The notes beneath the pieces were generated by a model that searched no databases, was not told the origin of the DNA, and was given only the letters and a program-made list of their open reading frames with translations. Shown in pieces: positions 1-12,053 of a stretch of DNA of 64,000 bases. Source of the stretch: Paraspadella gotoi (lineage: Eukaryota; Chaetognatha); NCBI GenBank assembly GCA_051294375.1, contig CM119269.1, positions 18,402,471 through 18,466,470 of the forward strand. The letters are read 5' to 3'. The position numbers and the translations under genes are program-made. The first letter of the stretch is position 1, and every line of letters starts with the position of its first letter.

Positions 1-168
1 TTTTATTCCATTTTATTCTTTTTTATTCTTTTTTATTCTTTTTGTTTTATCGTTTTATCAATTTATTCTTTCCCTTTTTCCCTCGCGTCTCGTCAATCCT
101 TCGCACAAAATGGTTGTTTCATTTTCGCTACTTTCTTTGACTTTTACCGTTGCCTTCCCCTCTTTTTA

Positions 169-202
<34 letters not shown>

Positions 203-391
203 NNNNNNNNNNNNNNNNNNNNNNNNNNNNNNNNNNNNNNNNNNNNNNNNNNNNNNNNNNNNNNNNNNNNNNNNNNNNNNNNNNNNNNNNNNNNNNNNNN
301 NNNNNNNNNNNNNNNNNNNNNNNNNNNNNNNNNNNNNNNNNNNNNNNNNNNNNNNNNNNNNNNNNNNNNNNNNNNNNNNNNNNNNNNNNNN
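203..391. other. Assembly gap (189 N) in a CT microsatellite
   Basis: A run of 189 N interrupts a (CT)n tract. The other arm of the repeat (1960-2032) shows the corresponding region as a closed GA array of about 73 bases followed by single-copy flank, so the gap is probably a microsatellite collapse. Confidence 0.95.
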
Positions 392-396
392 GGAAT

Positions 397-530
397 CTTT
401 TTAGTTGCGCCGCGAGTACTCGCAGAGCAACTCTATTAGTAACTTTTCGGTCTGTCTGTCTGTCTGTCTGTCGGTATGTCTGTCCGTCGGTCTGTCCCAC
501 TTACGTTAAAAATGCATATAATTCGCTCAT
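397..530 (+). repeat. Dispersed short element A (copy 1), palindrome core
   Basis: The copy starts with GCGCCGCGAGTACTCGC, whose inner GCGAGTACTCGC is a perfect 12-base palindrome. Next come AGAGCAACTC, TAACTTTTCGG and a run of GTCTGTC-type tetranucleotide repeats. It ends with GGTCTGTCCCACTTACGTTA and AAAATGCATATAATT. Related blocks occur at 1745-1900, 7307-7462, 20010-20150, 34680-34805, 55195-55312 and 63168-63270, with different flanks in the 0, 20 and 55 kb families. That makes it an interspersed family and not only an assembly duplicate. It has no coding capacity. It could be a SINE/MITE-like element or a conserved regulatory module. Confidence 0.7.
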
Positions 531-1168
531 TTGTTAAGACAGAAACAAGTTTTAGCAAACAATGTCGGATCTGCGGATCTGCGCAACACATTGGAATCAC
601 TGTTCTTGTTTTTGTCCTTGTTAGCTTTTTCGCCTTATTTTACTTTATTTTCTATTTCCTATAAGGCTATATTTGTTTAATTTTTTAAACAGGTATACAA
701 TTTTGTCATCACTTTTTTTATATTCTTTTTTTTTTTCTATTTTACGATCCCTATCCAATTTTTTTTCATTTCTCCATCCATTTCTGTCGATTTTTTTCGC
801 ATCTCCGCCTCAGAAATAGTCGCTTCATTACAGAAGATTTATGACTCGAAATCGTAGATCGCGTGACACGAGCGTCTCAAGAGTGCGTCACGGTTGCGTC
901 ACGCACGTATTACGAACGCGTCTTGAGCTATGCATTCGTAATGCAGAAATTTCATCATCTCCCGAGAAACATGATCTTACCGGCCAACCGTTCCGCCATT
1001 TCTCATCCTATCCTCTCTGATTACGAAAAATGTTTTGCTAATTTTTAAAGTTTCCTTTCATTAACAGGAGGAAAAAAAACAACCGAAAATGGGAAAAGAA
1101 AAAAGTGTGTAAGAACTTAACCGAATGACGAACTGGAGGGACGGGAGAGGGAGAGGGAGAGAGTAGAG

Positions 1169-1218
<50 letters not shown>

Positions 1219-1744
1219 AGAGAGAGAAAGCTCGTTAATGAAAGGAAACTTTAAAAATTAGCAAAACATTTTTCGTAATCAGAGAGGATAGGATGAGAAA
1301 TGGCGGAACGGTTGGCCGGTAAGATCATGTTTCTCGGGAGAATGATGAAATTTCTGCATTACGAATGCATAGCTCAAGACGCGTTCGTAATACGTGCGTG
1401 ACGCAACCGTGACGCACTCTTGAAGACGCTCGTGTCACGCGATCTACGATTTCGAGTCATAAATCTTCTGTAATGAAGCGACTATTTCTGAGGGCGGAGA
1501 TGCGAAAAAATCGACAGAAATGGATGGAGAAATGAAAAAAATTGGATAGGGATCGTAAATAGAAAAAAAAAAAGAATATAAAAAAAGTGATGACAAAATT
1601 GTATTACCTGTTTAAAAAATTAAACAAATATAGCCTTATAGGAAATAGAAATAAAGTAAAATAAGGCGAAAAAGCTAACAAGGACAAAACAAGAACAGTG
1701 ATTCCAAATGTGTTGCGCAGATGCGCAGATCGACAGTTGTTTGC

Positions 1745-1900
1745 TAAAACTTGTTTCTGGTTTAACAAATGAGCGAATTAATATGCATTTTTAACGTAAG
1801 TGGGACAGACCGACGGACAGACATACCGACAGACAGACAGACAGACAGACCGAAAAGTTACTAATAGAGTTGCTCTGCGAGTACTCGCGGCGCACTAAAA
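1745..1900 (-). repeat. Dispersed short element A (copy 2)
   Basis: Minus-strand copy of element A in the right arm of IR-1. It carries the reverse complements of the GCGAGTACTCGC palindrome, the GTCTGTC repeats and the TTAAAAATGCATATTAATT end. Compared with copy 1 it has one extra T in the TGCATATAATT block, which is probably sequencing noise. Confidence 0.7.
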
Positions 1901-1956
1901 AAGATTCCTGAGTGGTTGTGAAGAAGTCGGTAAAAACATAAAGAAAAAGGACGAAT

Positions 1957-1959
<3 letters not shown>

Positions 1960-2032
<73 letters not shown>
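1960..2032. repeat. (GA)n microsatellite
   Basis: An essentially pure GA dinucleotide array of about 73 bases. It is repeated at the same length at 7522-7594 in the second copy of the duplicated unit. Confidence 0.95.
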
Positions 2033-2035
<3 letters not shown>

Positions 2036-2838
2036 TACAAAAGGAGGGGAAGGCAACGGTAAAGTCAAGAAGTAGCCGAAAATGAAACAACCATTTTGTG
2101 CGAAGGATTGACGAGACGCGAGGAAAAAGGGAAAGAATAATTGAATAAACGATAAAACAAAAAGAATAAAAAAGAATAAAAAAGAATAAAATGGAATAAA
2201 AAAGAATAAAAAAGAAAGGGAAAGGGAAAAGGAAAAAAGTCATCAAACGCGAAAAGTATAAAATAGAGAAAAATATAAAATTAAAAAAAAATGGGAAAAA
2301 AGCGTAGAAAGAGAATCGATTAACAATAAATCGTTGGTTTATTGGAGTCGGGCTGTATTTTGATTAAAGTAAAGTCCCTGAGATAGATCGTGGAATTGCG
2401 TAGAGCATTTTAATACAGCGCGATACAGCAAGCGAAACAAATGAGATTTGACGCGAAATCAATCTAACAAAAAGAGAATCTTTACTGGAGAATGTGAACG
2501 AAAGAAAGAAAGAGAGAGATAAAGGAAGAGACTATGAAAGATGAAATCAATAGTTTAAAAAAAATTGATCTTGAGTAATTAAAATAAAATAGCTTGATCG
2601 ATATAGAGTGTTGATATATATTGAAGAACCGTCACCGAAAAATGATACTTGTCTGTCCGAGTCCCAAAATCTTGCGACATCTTGGGGACGAAAAAGAAAG
2701 AAAAATCGTGACTCGGAATTTTTTTCAAAGGTCAAAATCAGACGAAAAAAATTTTTGGGCTGAAAGAGAAAGGGAAGGAGAAAGACAAATAGGGAACAGA
2801 GGAAAGAGAGAGGGAGAAGAGAGGAGAGAGAGGGAGAA

Positions 2839-2905
<67 letters not shown>

Positions 2906-2910
2906 TAGAG

Positions 2911-2955
<45 letters not shown>

Positions 2956-3266
2956 CAGACAGCGTGCAAACGCAATTTGACAAAATGAAAAAAAACCGAC
3001 AGTCGAAAAGAAAAACAAAAAAACAAAAAAAACAAAAAAACGGAAGGCAAACGGAAATTTGAAACAAATAAAGAAAGACAATTAAAAGAAGAAGAAGGGA
3101 AAAAGAAAAAAAGTAAAACCGGGGAGAAAAAGAAAGAAAAGAGCAGAAAAAAAAAGGAAAAAAGGTTAATGAGGAAGTAAGAATCTGCGGGAGAAAGAAG
3201 AACCAACTAATGTTGGCATATAATGACCGAGAGGAAATTTGAGAGAGGAGAGAGAGAGAGAGAAAG

Positions 3267-3334
<68 letters not shown>

Positions 3335-3431
3335 AGGAGGAAAGAAATAGTGTGATTAGAAAGGGAATAAACAGGACCACAAAAAAAAAATTAGCTGCTA
3401 AAAACCGGAGAAATGAGAATGCAAGAAATTA

Positions 3432-3436
<5 letters not shown>

Positions 3437-3498
<62 letters not shown>

Positions 3499-3503
3499 CA
3501 GAG

Positions 3504-3565
<62 letters not shown>
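3437..3565. repeat. (GA)n compound microsatellite
   Basis: A GA array of about 129 bases, interrupted once by GGGAGAGAGAGACAGAGACAG. Further GA arrays lie at 2845-2950 and 3240-3332. The noisy inverted copy near 15.2-15.4 kb shows the same array broken by many single-base changes. Confidence 0.95.
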
Positions 3566-3567
<2 letters not shown>

Positions 3568-5278
3568 AAATAAACACTGACGGCGACTGCAGAGAAGAAC
3601 ACGTAAACAAAAAACGTTCGGAGCAAAAAAATTTAAACAAACGGAAAATGAAAGTAGAACAAATTTGAATCTTTGACACCAGAAAATTTATGGCATATAA
3701 GAAAGTAAATCAGTTAACTTTGCTAGAAAGTCTTCGACTACTGGAAACTTTTATTTATTTACGTACATTTTCACAAAAGAAAAAAAAATATAGTTTGACG
3801 TTCCAAAAAAATCTTATGACAAATAAATTTGAAGTTTAAGTTGAATACGGAAATATTTGTAACAAAACAATTTTTTGAAGTTTTTTTTTCCCTAAAAATA
3901 TTTCAGATTACGACTTTAAAAATTAAAAAAATAAAGAAATCGGATTCTCTCCGACACGCGTTATTCGAGACGCCAAAAAAAAAATGTTTTTAAAACGCCA
4001 GTGAAAGCGGCGATAGAAGGTTGTTTATGATAACGTTATTATTATTTAAAGGGTTATCAAAGTAACAGTTGTAACTGTTGTTTTAGTTGTTGCTGATCGT
4101 CGGGCGGTTTTTGGTCGTGATTAGAGATTTCTCAAGACTACCTGAAGAAAGAATCTAATTGTATGACAAATGTTATTTAAACATTGTACGAGTACGTCAA
4201 AATAGATGTGGCAATGAGTATGTGATAAAATCAGCAAGGAGCAAGTGAGTGTGAGTAAGGCGAAACGCGGTGACTGTTGACGCGTTCAGATTCTCGAAGG
4301 AGGAGAGAGATCAGAGATGAGACTCTGGTTGGGAAGGCAGGAGGAGGAGGAGGAGGCAGGAGTGGAGGAGGAAACGAAAAAAAAATATTAACAAGACGAG
4401 GAAAAAAGCGAGAAGAAGATGAACGAGGAAATACGACAAAATAAGAAATAGAAGATGAAATGAGAAGAACCATGAAATGAGAACAATTTACGATGATTGA
4501 TGAGTCGGAAAGGGAGAAGTTGAAAGGATAACAAAGGAAAAGAGGAAAGTGATGAATTCGTGATAGGAAGAATATAATGGAGAAGATGACGATAAGGTAA
4601 GAAAAATGGAGAAAGGAATCTTAAAGTTGAACAGAGTAATATAATGATATATTACTTGTAATTAATGAGGAAAAGGGGTTAAAGGTTAGGCTGAGAGAAC
4701 TGAATATAAATAAAATTAAGACGTCATTCAGTCGGCGCTAAAGAAGATTAAAGGAGAACAAAAAGAACATAAAGATTTAGAAGTGAGAAAAGAGGAAAAG
4801 GAGAGAGAATGGAACAAAAAATGGAAGGAAGATCGGAGAAAGACGAACAGAAGAAAAGATAAAAAAAAAGAAAAGAAGAGGAGTATAAGAGGAAATAAAA
4901 GAAGAGAATAAGGAGAAACGTTGACGGCAATAATGAAAATGAAAAGATGAAAAAAAAAACAGAAGAAAATGAAGAGCACGATGAAGAAAAGAAGAAGAAA
5001 AATAAGAAGAAAAAAATATGAGCGACGATGACGAAGAACCCGAGAAAAATGGAGCAGAAGAAGGAAAAAAATCCCTTGAAACCGAGAAAAAAACGCCGAG
5101 GAGAAGAGGAAAAAAGAAAGATGAGGGAGGGAGGAAGTGAGGAAGAGGAGGAGGAGGAGAAGAAAGGAGGAAGAGGAGGAGAAGGAGGCGTAACGCAAAA
5201 GACGCACGGTACGATGCGCGTGAAACGACGTGACAATAGTTTTCCGAAGAAGAAAAAAACAAAGAGGGAGAAAAGGGA

Positions 5279-5336
<58 letters not shown>

Positions 5337-5746
5337 CCCAATAAGATAGACATCGCGAGACAGAGAGGAAGAGCGGTATGACAATAAATAAGGAAATCGT
5401 TCCAGCGCGAAGCCTAAAGGAGACTGGAAGATCTCTTCCTTTTGTTGATCGCTCGTTGAAGCATCGAATGGGAGGGCGCGGCATTTGGTTGCCGGCATTA
5501 GGGACGGCATTGAGCGCACATCGGGTGGGCGCTGACGATAGCGATGGGGGAGAGGGTGAAGAAAGTATGTATTGAAAGGATGTTTGACTTGGATGAGCGA
5601 TTTTGGGTAGAGAACAAAATTGATTTTGTTGAAAATCGTCGAGCGTTACGGATCGTTTATCATAGCGGAAACGGTTTATATAAAGTTGAAAAATTTATTC
5701 ATTGCTTCACTGGCTAAAGTTTAAATCGTTGAATATAACTTGTAAT

Positions 5747-5771
5747 NNNNNNNNNNNNNNNNNNNNNNNNN
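5747..5771. other. Assembly gap (25 N)
   Basis: One of eight gaps of exactly 25 N in this window. A fixed size usually marks a placeholder of unknown or negative length, as produced by some long-read gap-filling programs. Duplicated sequence abuts it on the left. Confidence 0.95.
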
Positions 5772-6631
5772 CTCCTTTTTTTTCGTTCAACTCCGTTTCC
5801 ATATTTTATGTTCTACCTTTCGTCTCGATAATCACTTTTAATTCCTCACATTTTTTTTAATAAATTGTCCTCTTCTTATCTTTTCCGCATTTAATGCCCT
5901 TTTTATTAAACCTTTACGTTTTCTCAGAAGGCTTTTTGCTTTATTTAACTTTACGAATTTCTTTTTATTAATCAACTTTCCTTTTCCTCCATCTCTCCTT
6001 CATTTTTTTTTCTTTTCCTCCAATCCATTTCATTCTTTTCTTTTTTCCTCCATTTATTTTCTTCCTTCTCTCTCTACTCTTTTCTCTCCTTTAATCTCTC
6101 TACATCCTTCAACATTCGTCATCGACTCAATTTTTAATTCGCCGTCGCACCAGAAAAAAAAAAGATAATTATTTAAAAATGATTTTCAAAACTAATAAAA
6201 AATGAGAGAGAATAGGAAATAGTTTTTTTTTGGGTGATGGGGAGGGGGGGGGTGTGGGTGCGACGGCGAATTAAAAATTGAGTCGATGACGAATGTTGAA
6301 GGATGTAGAGAGATTAAAGGAGAGAAAAGAGTAGAGAGAGAAGGAAGAAAATAAATGGAGAAAAAAAGAAAAGATGAAATGGATTGGAGAAAGAAAAAAA
6401 ATAGATGAGAGATGGAGGAAAAGGAAAGTTGATTAATAAAAAGAAATTCGTAAAGTTAAATAAAAGCAAAAAGCTTCTGAGAAAACGTAAAGGTTTATAA
6501 AAAGGGCATTAAATGCGGAAAAGATAAGAAGAGGCACAATTTATTAAAAAAAATGTGAGGATTAAAAGTGATTATCGAGACGAAAGGTAGAACATAAAAT
6601 ATGGAAACGGAGTTGAACGAAAAAAAAAGGA
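5772..6631. repeat. Imperfect palindrome, arms about 370 bp
   Basis: Sequence from 5772 to about 6151 is the reverse complement of about 6259-6631, with a spacer holding a G-rich run (GGGGAGGGGGGGGTGTGGG). The outer ends pair CTTTTTTTTCGTTCAACTCC with GGAGTTGAACGAAAAAAAAG. It sits between the two copies of the direct duplication and next to a 25-N gap. No gene is visible in it. Confidence 0.85.
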
Positions 6632-6730
6632 GGAAAAAAAACAACCGAAAATGGGAAAAGAAAAAAGTGTGTAAGAACTTAACCGAATGACGAACTGGAG
6701 GGACGGGAGAGGGAGAGGGAGAGAGTAGAG

Positions 6731-6780
<50 letters not shown>

Positions 6781-7518
6781 AGAGAGAGAAAGCTCGTTAA
6801 TGAAAGGAAACTTTAAAAATTAGCAAAACATTTTTCGTAATCAGAGAGGATAGGATGAGAAATGGCGGAACGGTTGGCCGGTAAGATCATGTTTCTCGGG
6901 AGAATGATGAAATTTCTGCATTACGAATGCATAGCTCAAGACGCGTTCGTAATACGTGCGTGACGCAACCGTGACGCACTCTTGAAGACGCTCGTGTCAC
7001 GCGATCTACGATTTCGAGTCATAAATCTTCTGTAATGAAGCGACTATTTCTGAGGGCGGAGATGCGAAAAAATCGACAGAAATGGATGGAGAAATGAAAA
7101 AAATTGGATAGGGATCGTAAATAGAAAAAAAAAAAGAATATAAAAAAAGTGATGACAAAATTGTATTACCTGTTTAAAAAATTAAACAAATATAGCCTTA
7201 TAGGAAATAGAAATAAAGTAAAATAAGGCGAAAAAGCTAACAAGGACAAAACAAGAACAGTGATTCCAAATGTGTTGCGCAGATGCGCAGATCGACAGTT
7301 GTTTGCTAAAACTTGTTTCTGGTTTAACAAATGAGCGAATTAATATGCATTTTTAACGTAAGTGGGACAGACCGACGGACAGACATACCGACAGACAGAC
7401 AGACAGACAGACCGAAAAGTTACTAATAGAGTTGCTCTGCGAGTACTCGCGGCGCACTAAAAAAGATTCCTGAGTGGTTGTGAAGAAGTCGGTAAAAACA
7501 TAAAGAAAAAGGACGAAT

Positions 7519-7597
<79 letters not shown>

Positions 7598-8400
7598 TAC
7601 AAAAGGAGGGGAAGGCAACGGTAAAGTCAAGAAGTAGCCGAAAATGAAACAACCATTTTGTGCGAAGGATTGACGAGACGCGAGGAAAAAGGGAAAGAAT
7701 AATTGAATAAACGATAAAACAAAAAGAATAAAAAAGAATAAAAAAGAATAAAATGGAATAAAAAAGAATAAAAAAGAAAGGGAAAGGGAAAAGGAAAAAA
7801 GTCATCAAACGCGAAAAGTATAAAATAGAGAAAAATATAAAATTAAAAAAAAATGGGAAAAAAGCGTAGAAAGAGAATCGATTAACAATAAATCGTTGGT
7901 TTATTGGAGTCGGGCTGTATTTTGATTAAAGTAAAGTCCCTGAGATAGATCGTGGAATTGCGTAGAGCATTTTAATACAGCGCGATACAGCAAGCGAAAC
8001 AAATGAGATTTGACGCGAAATCAATCTAACAAAAAGAGAATCTTTACTGGAGAATGTGAACGAAAGAAAGAAAGAGAGAGATAAAGGAAGAGACTATGAA
8101 AGATGAAATCAATAGTTTAAAAAAAATTGATCTTGAGTAATTAAAATAAAATAGCTTGATCGATATAGAGTGTTGATATATATTGAAGAACCGTCACCGA
8201 AAAATGATACTTGTCTGTCCGAGTCCCAAAATCTTGCGACATCTTGGGGACGAAAAAGAAAGAAAAATCGTGACTCGGAATTTTTTTCAAAGGTCAAAAT
8301 CAGACGAAAAAAATTTTTGGGCTGAAAGAGAAAGGGAAGGAGAAAGACAAATAGGGAACAGAGGAAAGAGAGAGGGAGAAGAGAGGAGAGAGAGGGAGAA

Positions 8401-8467
<67 letters not shown>

Positions 8468-8472
8468 TAGAG

Positions 8473-8517
<45 letters not shown>

Positions 8518-8828
8518 CAGACAGCGTGCAAACGCAATTTGACAAAATGAAAAAAAACCGACAGTCGAAAAGAAAAACAAAAAAACAAAAAAAACAAAAA
8601 AACGGAAGGCAAACGGAAATTTGAAACAAATAAAGAAAGACAATTAAAAGAAGAAGAAGGGAAAAAGAAAAAAAGTAAAACCGGGGAGAAAAAGAAAGAA
8701 AAGAGCAGAAAAAAAAAGGAAAAAAGGTTAATGAGGAAGTAAGAATCTGCGGGAGAAAGAAGAACCAACTAATGTTGGCATATAATGACCGAGAGGAAAT
8801 TTGAGAGAGGAGAGAGAGAGAGAGAAAG

Positions 8829-8896
<68 letters not shown>

Positions 8897-8993
8897 AGGA
8901 GGAAAGAAATAGTGTGATTAGAAAGGGAATAAACAGGACCACAAAAAAAAAATTAGCTGCTAAAAACCGGAGAAATGAGAATGCAAGAAATTA

Positions 8994-9060
<67 letters not shown>

Positions 9061-9065
9061 CAGAG

Positions 9066-9129
<64 letters not shown>

Positions 9130-10840
9130 AAATAAACACTGACGGCGACTGCAGAGAAGAACACGTAAACAAAAAACGTTCGGAGCAAAAAAATTTAAAC
9201 AAACGGAAAATGAAAGTAGAACAAATTTGAATCTTTGACACCAGAAAATTTATGGCATATAAGAAAGTAAATCAGTTAACTTTGCTAGAAAGTCTTCGAC
9301 TACTGGAAACTTTTATTTATTTACGTACATTTTCACAAAAGAAAAAAAAATATAGTTTGACGTTCCAAAAAAATCTTATGACAAATAAATTTGAAGTTTA
9401 AGTTGAATACGGAAATATTTGTAACAAAACAATTTTTTGAAGTTTTTTTTTCCCTAAAAATATTTCAGATTACGACTTTAAAAATTAAAAAAATAAAGAA
9501 ATCGGATTCTCTCCGACACGCGTTATTCGAGACGCCAAAAAAAAAATGTTTTTAAAACGCCAGTGAAAGCGGCGATAGAAGGTTGTTTATGATAACGTTA
9601 TTATTATTTAAAGGGTTATCAAAGTAACAGTTGTAACTGTTGTTTTAGTTGTTGCTGATCGTCGGGCGGTTTTTGGTCGTGATTAGAGATTTCTCAAGAC
9701 TACCTGAAGAAAGAATCTAATTGTATGACAAATGTTATTTAAACATTGTACGAGTACGTCAAAATAGATGTGGCAATGAGTATGTGATAAAATCAGCAAG
9801 GAGCAAGTGAGTGTGAGTAAGGCGAAACGCGGTGACTGTTGACGCGTTCAGATTCTCGAAGGAGGAGAGAGATCAGAGATGAGACTCTGGTTGGGAAGGC
9901 AGGAGGAGGAGGAGGAGGCAGGAGTGGAGGAGGAAACGAAAAAAAAATATTAACAAGACGAGGAAAAAAGCGAGAAGAAGATGAACGAGGAAATACGACA
10001 AAATAAGAAATAGAAGATGAAATGAGAAGAACCATGAAATGAGAACAATTTACGATGATTGATGAGTCGGAAAGGGAGAAGTTGAAAGGATAACAAAGGA
10101 AAAGAGGAAAGTGATGAATTCGTGATAGGAAGAATATAATGGAGAAGATGACGATAAGGTAAGAAAAATGGAGAAAGGAATCTTAAAGTTGAACAGAGTA
10201 ATATAATGATATATTACTTGTAATTAATGAGGAAAAGGGGTTAAAGGTTAGGCTGAGAGAACTGAATATAAATAAAATTAAGACGTCATTCAGTCGGCGC
10301 TAAAGAAGATTAAAGGAGAACAAAAAGAACATAAAGATTTAGAAGTGAGAAAAGAGGAAAAGGAGAGAGAATGGAACAAAAAATGGAAGGAAGATCGGAG
10401 AAAGACGAACAGAAGAAAAGATAAAAAAAAAGAAAAGAAGAGGAGTATAAGAGGAAATAAAAGAAGAGAATAAGGAGAAACGTTGACGGCAATAATGAAA
10501 ATGAAAAGATGAAAAAAAAAACAGAAGAAAATGAAGAGCACGATGAAGAAAAGAAGAAGAAAAATAAGAAGAAAAAAATATGAGCGACGATGACGAAGAA
10601 CCCGAGAAAAATGGAGCAGAAGAAGGAAAAAAATCCCTTGAAACCGAGAAAAAAACGCCGAGGAGAAGAGGAAAAAAGAAAGATGAGGGAGGGAGGAAGT
10701 GAGGAAGAGGAGGAGGAGGAGAAGAAAGGAGGAAGAGGAGGAGAAGGAGGCGTAACGCAAAAGACGCACGGTACGATGCGCGTGAAACGACGTGACAATA
10801 GTTTTCCGAAGAAGAAAAAAACAAAGAGGGAGAAAAGGGA

Positions 10841-10898
<58 letters not shown>

Positions 10899-11308
10899 CC
10901 CAATAAGATAGACATCGCGAGACAGAGAGGAAGAGCGGTATGACAATAAATAAGGAAATCGTTCCAGCGCGAAGCCTAAAGGAGACTGGAAGATCTCTTC
11001 CTTTTGTTGATCGCTCGTTGAAGCATCGAATGGGAGGGCGCGGCATTTGGTTGCCGGCATTAGGGACGGCATTGAGCGCACATCGGGTGGGCGCTGACGA
11101 TAGCGATGGGGGAGAGGGTGAAGAAAGTATGTATTGAAAGGATGTTTGACTTGGATGAGCGATTTTGGGTAGAGAACAAAATTGATTTTGTTGAAAATCG
11201 TCGAGCGTTACGGATCGTTTATCATAGCGGAAACGGTTTATATAAAGTTGAAAAATTTATTCATTGCTTCACTGGCTAAAGTTTAAATCGTTGAATATAA
11301 CTTGTAAT
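6628..11308. repeat. Direct duplication unit, copy 2
   Basis: This is the second copy of 1066-5746 at offset 5562, followed again by a 25-N gap (11309-11333). Within it, 6.79-7.75 kb repeats the right arm of IR-1, including dispersed element A at 7307-7462. No additional gene content was found. Confidence 0.9.
7307..7462 (-). repeat. Dispersed short element A (copy 3)
   Basis: Identical to the copy at 1745-1900 because it lies in the duplicated block. It is not independent evidence for the family. Confidence 0.7.
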
Positions 11309-11333
11309 NNNNNNNNNNNNNNNNNNNNNNNNN
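11309..11333. other. Assembly gap (25 N)
   Basis: A 25-N placeholder that separates the duplicated unit from the segment carrying the first PLXDC-like exon. Linkage across it is not proven by the sequence. Confidence 0.95.
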
Positions 11334-11421
11334 TTTTTTTTTTGCAGAAATGACTAACGAATTTCGACGGAGACATTTATTCCCTTTGATCTCCGCCGCC
11401 ATGATGTCTACTAACAAAAAC

Positions 11422-11431
11422 GTCACGTGAC
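11422..11431. promoter_or_regulatory. Candidate E-box palindrome upstream of exon 1
   Basis: GTCACGTGAC is a perfect 10-base palindrome containing the CACGTG E-box core, about 180 bases upstream of the putative start codon at 11611. Such sites bind bHLH/USF-type factors. A functional role is only inferred from position; the 5' end of the transcript cannot be seen. Confidence 0.3.
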
Positions 11432-11610
11432 AAGAAAAAAAAAGCCTTTTGAAAAATTAGTACCTTTTTTTTTTATTTTCTTACACTTCACCTTTTTTTT
11501 CTTCCGATTTTAAGAGGAAAACAAAAACGAAAGACAAATAAGAAACGATAAGGAAATCGAAGAAAGTAAAAGTCACTGATAAGACGACGACGACGAGGAA
11601 GACGACGACG

Positions 11611-12053
11611 ATGACGACGAAGAAGAAAGCGTCCAAAAAACTCGTCCCCGCTCTCCCTTCCTCGCGACATCGCCCTTCGATCCTCTTCCCCCAAATTCGC
11701 CCCCCTCTTCCTCTTCATCCCCTCCTCCTCCCCCTCCTCCTCCTCCTCCTCCTCCCCTTCGTCTCTCCAGTTTCCGGCGGCGACAGATTTTTGTACCGTT
11801 CCATCGACGACGCCGCCGACGCCGCCCCCGCGACGCCGCTTTCTCTCAATTTCGAATTCCGGCGCCACCGGCGTCACCGGCGCGCTGAACCTTTCGACGG
11901 AACCGAGAAGATTCTCCAAGAGGAGAACGAGCGCGCCGCGGCGGAGATTGACGCGGGGGAGAGACGAATGGCGCCGGGGATGAGGGCCGAGGCGGCGCCG
12001 GAGCCGAGGATACAAACGACGCCGGCGTCGCCGAGAAAGTACGAGGACGTGGG
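11611..12053 (+). CDS. PLXDC: PLXDC-like exon 1, signal-peptide exon (probable)
   Basis: The open frame starts at an ATG and runs to a GGG|GTAAGT donor. The first 30 or so residues are basic. They are followed by a leucine-rich hydrophobic stretch (PLPLHPLLLPLLLLLLLPF, residues about 32-50) and then VSPVSGGDRF, which reads like a signal peptide with a cleavage region. The rest is acidic and alanine-rich and ends ASPRKYEDVG. Two bases left over at the donor match the one base needed by the exon at 30033, giving ...YEDV-G-PRPKLP. That phase match and the shared acidic, low-complexity character are why I assign it to this gene; the N-terminal part is poorly conserved in the family. The basic leader of about 30 residues is unusually long, so the true start may differ, or an indel may have extended the frame. 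Confidence 0.5.

Larger units (their letters stand above)
1..1065. repeat. Left arm of inverted repeat IR-1
   Basis: This stretch reads as the reverse complement of 1229-2190, apart from the N gap and a few indels. Landmarks at both ends match: the TTTTATTCCATTTTATTC start pairs with the GAATAAAATGGAATAAAA near 2180, and the ATTTTTAAAGTTTCCTTTCA end pairs with the sequence at 1229-1255. The spacer is a GA-rich stretch. No gene is recognisable; the small ORFs are read from microsatellite or A/T-rich sequence. I infer a palindromic long read or a misjoin, because the same DNA recurs a third time at 6.79-7.75 kb. Confidence 0.85.
1229..2190. repeat. Right arm of inverted repeat IR-1
   Basis: This is the reverse complement of 1-1065. 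It includes a GA microsatellite at 1960-2032 and a minus-strand copy of dispersed element A at 1745-1900. It lies inside the larger directly duplicated unit (1066-5746 and 6628-11308), so this DNA appears three times. I see no supported gene; the serine/leucine-rich minus-strand ORFs are translations of (CT)n. Confidence 0.85.
1066..5746. repeat. Direct duplication unit, copy 1 (4,681 bp)
   Basis: This block recurs at 6628-11308 at a constant offset of 5562 bases. Every ORF position and translation I compared is identical, including the lengths of several GA microsatellites, and both copies end at the same ...CTTGTAAT before a 25-N gap. Uninterrupted microsatellites of equal length argue that the same sequence was placed twice. 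Content: GA-rich arrays, A-rich DNA, and purine-rich AGGAGG-type stretches around 4320-4380 and 5100-5190. The minus-strand ORFs of up to 263 aa are S/F/L-rich translations of purine-rich DNA and are not credible genes. Confidence 0.9.

Noticed and set aside
2547-5519. Minus-strand ORFs of 80-263 aa rich in S, L, F and P (2547-3206, 4728-5519 and others; repeated at +5562)
   Set aside because: They are translations of GA/AGG-rich purine tracts, lack splice or codon-use signs, and several frames are open at once over the same DNA.
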